Source: an uncultured Cloacibacillus sp. (lineage in GTDB: Bacteria; Synergistota; Synergistia; Synergistales; Synergistaceae). From it: DNA of 8,744 bases. Under the pieces are notes generated by a model. The model ran no database searches and was not told the origin of the DNA. It saw nothing but the letters and a program-made list of their open reading frames with translations. Positions 7,832-8,744 of this stretch are shown here, in pieces. Made by a program: the position numbers and the translations under genes. Location: positions 1-8,744 of the forward strand of contig UQVV01000065.1 of NCBI GenBank assembly GCA_900544635.1, given 5' to 3'. The number at the start of each line of letters is the position of its first letter. Positions within the stretch are counted from its first letter, which is position 1.

Positions 7832-7860
7832 TGCAAAAATATCTTTTTATATTTTTTGCA
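7832..7860. repeat. Inverted repeat TGCAAAAATAT / ATATTTTTTGCA, candidate operator
   Basis: Left arm TGCAAAAATAT (7832-7842), spacer CTTTTT, right arm ATATTTTTTGCA (7849-7860). The arms are complementary over 11 bases with one extra T on the right. A third half-site TGCAAAAAA lies at 7794-7802. The repeat ends 23 nt before the first TATAAT box, where an activator could sit. It is AT-rich with no following T run, so it is not a normal terminator. The regulator divergently encoded next to it is the obvious candidate to bind, but that is inference. Confidence 0.5.
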
Positions 7861-7883
7861 TAAGTTTTATGGCGCGATGTTAG

Positions 7884-7889
7884 TATAAT
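7884..7889 (+). promoter_or_regulatory. Candidate -10 box (first) for the carrier gene
   Basis: Perfect TATAAT on the + strand in TTAGTATAATTGG. At 17 nt spacing the -35 position reads TAAGTT, a poor match; TTGCAT (7856-7861) is a better hexamer but lies 22 nt away. A good -10 with a weak -35 and a palindrome just upstream is the layout of an activator-dependent promoter. Confidence 0.45.
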
Positions 7890-7891
7890 TG

Positions 7892-7906
7892 GCGTTTCTA
7901 CAACGC
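7892..7906. repeat. Short dyad GCGTT-N5-AACGC between the two -10 boxes
   Basis: GCGTT (7892-7896) and AACGC (7902-7906) form a perfect 5-bp dyad around TCTAC, followed by TTTTT (7907-7911). It would overlap the start point of transcription from the first TATAAT. It could be a repressor half-site pair or a very weak attenuator; the stem is too short to call it a terminator. Confidence 0.25.
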
Positions 7907-7923
7907 TTTTTAATGCGTATAAT
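7895..7923 (+). promoter_or_regulatory. Second candidate promoter for the carrier gene
   Basis: A second perfect TATAAT at 7918-7923 (in ATGCGTATAATGACG), with TTTCTA (7895-7900) 17 nt upstream as a mediocre -35. Transcription would start near 7930 and give a leader of about 130 nt. The two -10 boxes are 34 nt apart on the same strand. Confidence 0.4.
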
Positions 7924-7929
7924 GACGAA

Positions 7930-8060
7930 ATAAATACGAAAGAGAATCGAGGTGAGTTTTCGCGTCATCGAGCCCGTCAGTATGAGGGATGCGGGGCTCC
8001 GAGTGCGTTTATCCGCCGGTCAACCGCCGGCCGTTCTATCGACGATAAGGAGTGATATCT
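7930..8060 (+). other. Structured 5' leader of the carrier mRNA (unassigned)
   Basis: About 130 nt of leader with several stems seen by eye. GAGCCC (7970-7975) pairs with GGGCTC (7994-7999) and can be extended by two pairs past a one-base bulge. GCCGG (8015-8019) pairs with CCGGC (8027-8031). TATCGACGATA (8037-8047) is a palindrome touching the ribosome site. CCGCCGG occurs twice at an 11-base pitch (8013 and 8024), and ATCGAG occurs twice at a 21-base pitch (7946 and 7967). I do not recognise a known riboswitch. The leader also contains a short open frame (7952-8068). Confidence 0.35.
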
Positions 8061-8068
8061 GTGAGTGA
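7952..8068 (+). CDS. Possible 38-codon leader ORF overlapping the carrier start
   Basis: GTG 7952 opens a 38-codon frame (begins MSFRVIEPVSMRDAGL) that ends at TGA 8066-8068, 8 nt inside the carrier gene in another frame; an internal ATG is at 7982. It contains five Arg codons (CGC, AGG, CGA, CGT, AGG) and several codons less usual for this genome (CTA, TTA, AGG). The ribosome site before GTG is weak (AGAG, about 7 nt away). Overlap with the next start is the arrangement expected for translational coupling or a leader peptide, but a frame of this size can arise by chance in GC-rich DNA. No homologous protein is recognised. Confidence 0.2.
   Translation: MSFRVIEPVSMRDAGLRVRLSAGQPPAVLSTIRSDICE
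8047..8052 (+). promoter_or_regulatory. Ribosome binding site deciding the GTG start of the carrier
   Basis: AAGGAG at 8047-8052, 8 nt before GTG 8061. This is the strongest Shine-Dalgarno in the window. It fixes the start at a GTG rather than at a later ATG (for example the Met codon of KMPHTY). Confidence 0.85.
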
Positions 8069-8744
8069 GCTTAATAATAACGAGATAAGCAATGAACTGA
8101 ATCAGGACAAAAAATGGCTGAAGATGCCGCACACGTACATCGTAATCTTCGCGATCATAGCCTTCGCCACCTTGCTGACGTGGCTGATTCCGTCCGGAAC
8201 CTTCGAGCGCGCCTTCAACGAGTCTGTCGGAAGGACGCTCGTCGTACCCGACACCTTCAAAATAGTCGAGCACACGCCGGTCAGCATTCCGAGAATGTTC
8301 ATGGCTATCTACGACGGTATGGTTCACGCGGCCGACATCGTCTTCTTCACGTTCTTCTCTTACGGTTTTATGGTACTGCTCATAAAGGTCGGAGCCTTCG
8401 ACGCGGGCGTCGGCGCTATGCTGCGCAAGCTTGAGACGAAGGTCCACTGGGCCATGCCGCTCATAGCGATCGCCTTCTCGCTCACCGGCTTCGCCTTCGG
8501 TCTCTGGGAAGAGGTCTACGGCTTCATACCGGTCTGCATGGCAATCTCGGTCGCGCTCGGCTACGACCCGCTCTACGGCCTTATCGCCGTCATAGGCGGA
8601 ATGTCGACGGGTTACGCCCCCGCGGCAATCAACCCGTACACTGTCGCCATCGCGCAGAGCATCGCGGAGCTGCCGCTCTTCTCTGGCTCGGCCTTCCGCA
8701 TCGTCTGCTACATAGTTTTCCTCGTCGTCTTCCTCATTCAGATG
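8061..8744 (+). CDS. YfcC-family carrier (DcuC/C4-dicarboxylate-carrier-like), 3' partial
   Basis: Inner-membrane secondary carrier; 228 residues are visible from GTG 8061 and the frame is still open at the window end. A short hydrophilic, Asn/Glu-rich N-terminus (1-21) leads to KMPHTYIVIFAIIAF and LLTWLIPSGTF, the family's typical first helix. Other hallmarks are GFAFGLWEEVYGFIPV (143-158), GYAPAAINPYTVAIAQ (184-199) and AELPLFSGSAFR (202-213). Hydrophobic helices are near 26-44, 92-110, 131-148, 153-167, 172-182 and 211-228. Complete members are about 460-500 aa. YfcC proteins are placed with the DcuC/ion-transporter superfamily; some are linked to amino acids or basic amino-acid exchange, but the substrate of most is unknown. 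The gene is divergent from the large regulator and has its own promoter region and long leader, so it is likely controlled separately from the ABC operon. Confidence 0.9.
   Translation, partial: MSELNNNEISNELNQDKKWLKMPHTYIVIFAIIAFATLLTWLIPSGTFERAFNESVGRTLVVPDTFKIVEHTPVSIPRMFMAIYDGMVHAADIVFFTFFSYGFMVLLIKVGAFDAGVGAMLRKLETKVHWAMPLIAIAFSLTGFAFGLWEEVYGFIPVCMAISVALGYDPLYGLIAVIGGMSTGYAPAAINPYTVAIAQSIAELPLFSGSAFRIVCYIVFLVVFLIQM

Larger units (their letters stand above)
7704..8060. promoter_or_regulatory. Divergent AT-rich intergenic control region with long leader
   Basis: 357 nt between the divergent regulator and carrier genes, clearly more AT-rich than the coding sequence around it up to about 7945. 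It holds three TGCAAAAA half-sites (+ at 7794 and 7832, - at 7860), two TATAAT boxes facing the carrier, a small dyad between them and a GC-richer structured leader. I saw no convincing -35/-10 pair for the regulator itself on the - strand; the best is an isolated TAAAAT in GTAAAATATC (- strand, near 7738). No tRNA or known riboswitch was recognised. Confidence 0.7.

Noticed and set aside
1..8744. CRISPR arrays, tRNA or rRNA genes, insertion sequences, attachment sites
   Set aside because: No regularly spaced repeats, no cloverleaf sequences, no transposase or integrase frame and no flanking terminal repeats were seen.

Overview
The window is an 8.7 kb piece of a high-GC bacterial chromosome, about 60% G+C by eye. 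Its codon use is unusual: GC-rich codons dominate, but Ile is often ATA and AAA/AAT-rich patches occur. This mixture, together with a YfcC-type carrier and a large BTAD/AAA/TPR regulator, fits an anaerobic amino-acid fermenter. Synergistota (Cloacibacillus/Synergistes type) is my best guess, but it rests on style and gene content, not on a marker gene. Density is high and coding runs almost wall to wall; both ends of the window cut through genes.

Left block (1-3658, + strand): a three-gene ABC importer of the NMT1/SsuA/TauA class. It consists of a periplasmic binding protein (5' end missing), an ATPase starting 4 nt later, and a permease whose GTG start overlaps the ATPase stop (GTGA). After 58 nt without a terminator comes a stand-alone homocysteine S-methyltransferase-domain protein with an intact zinc triad (Cys204, Cys270, Cys271). 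It lacks the Glu that in this family normally holds the amino group of homocysteine. A strong 13-bp terminator hairpin closes the block.

Middle block (3699-7703, - strand): a CobW/COG0523 metal-chaperone-like GTPase lies convergent to the methyltransferase. Upstream of it, in the same direction, is a 979-aa regulator with a SARP-like N-terminus (winged helix plus BTAD), a STAND/AAA-type NTPase and a long TPR-like C-terminus. The 78 nt between them holds no clear terminator.

Right block (7704-8744): a 357-nt AT-rich divergent intergenic region carries an inverted repeat built from TGCAAAAA half-sites, two TATAAT boxes and a structured leader. It leads into the 5' part of a YfcC-family carrier, which starts at GTG 8061 and runs off the window.

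Working model (inference): the importer brings in a small, perhaps methylated, sulfur or nitrogen compound, and the zinc methyltransferase acts on it or its product. The CobW GTPase may supply metal to that enzyme. The large regulator sits between the two transport systems and may control the divergent carrier. No gene here is wholly new at family level. The most interesting points are the altered active site of the methyltransferase, the variant Cys motif of the GTPase, and the control region at 7790-8060.
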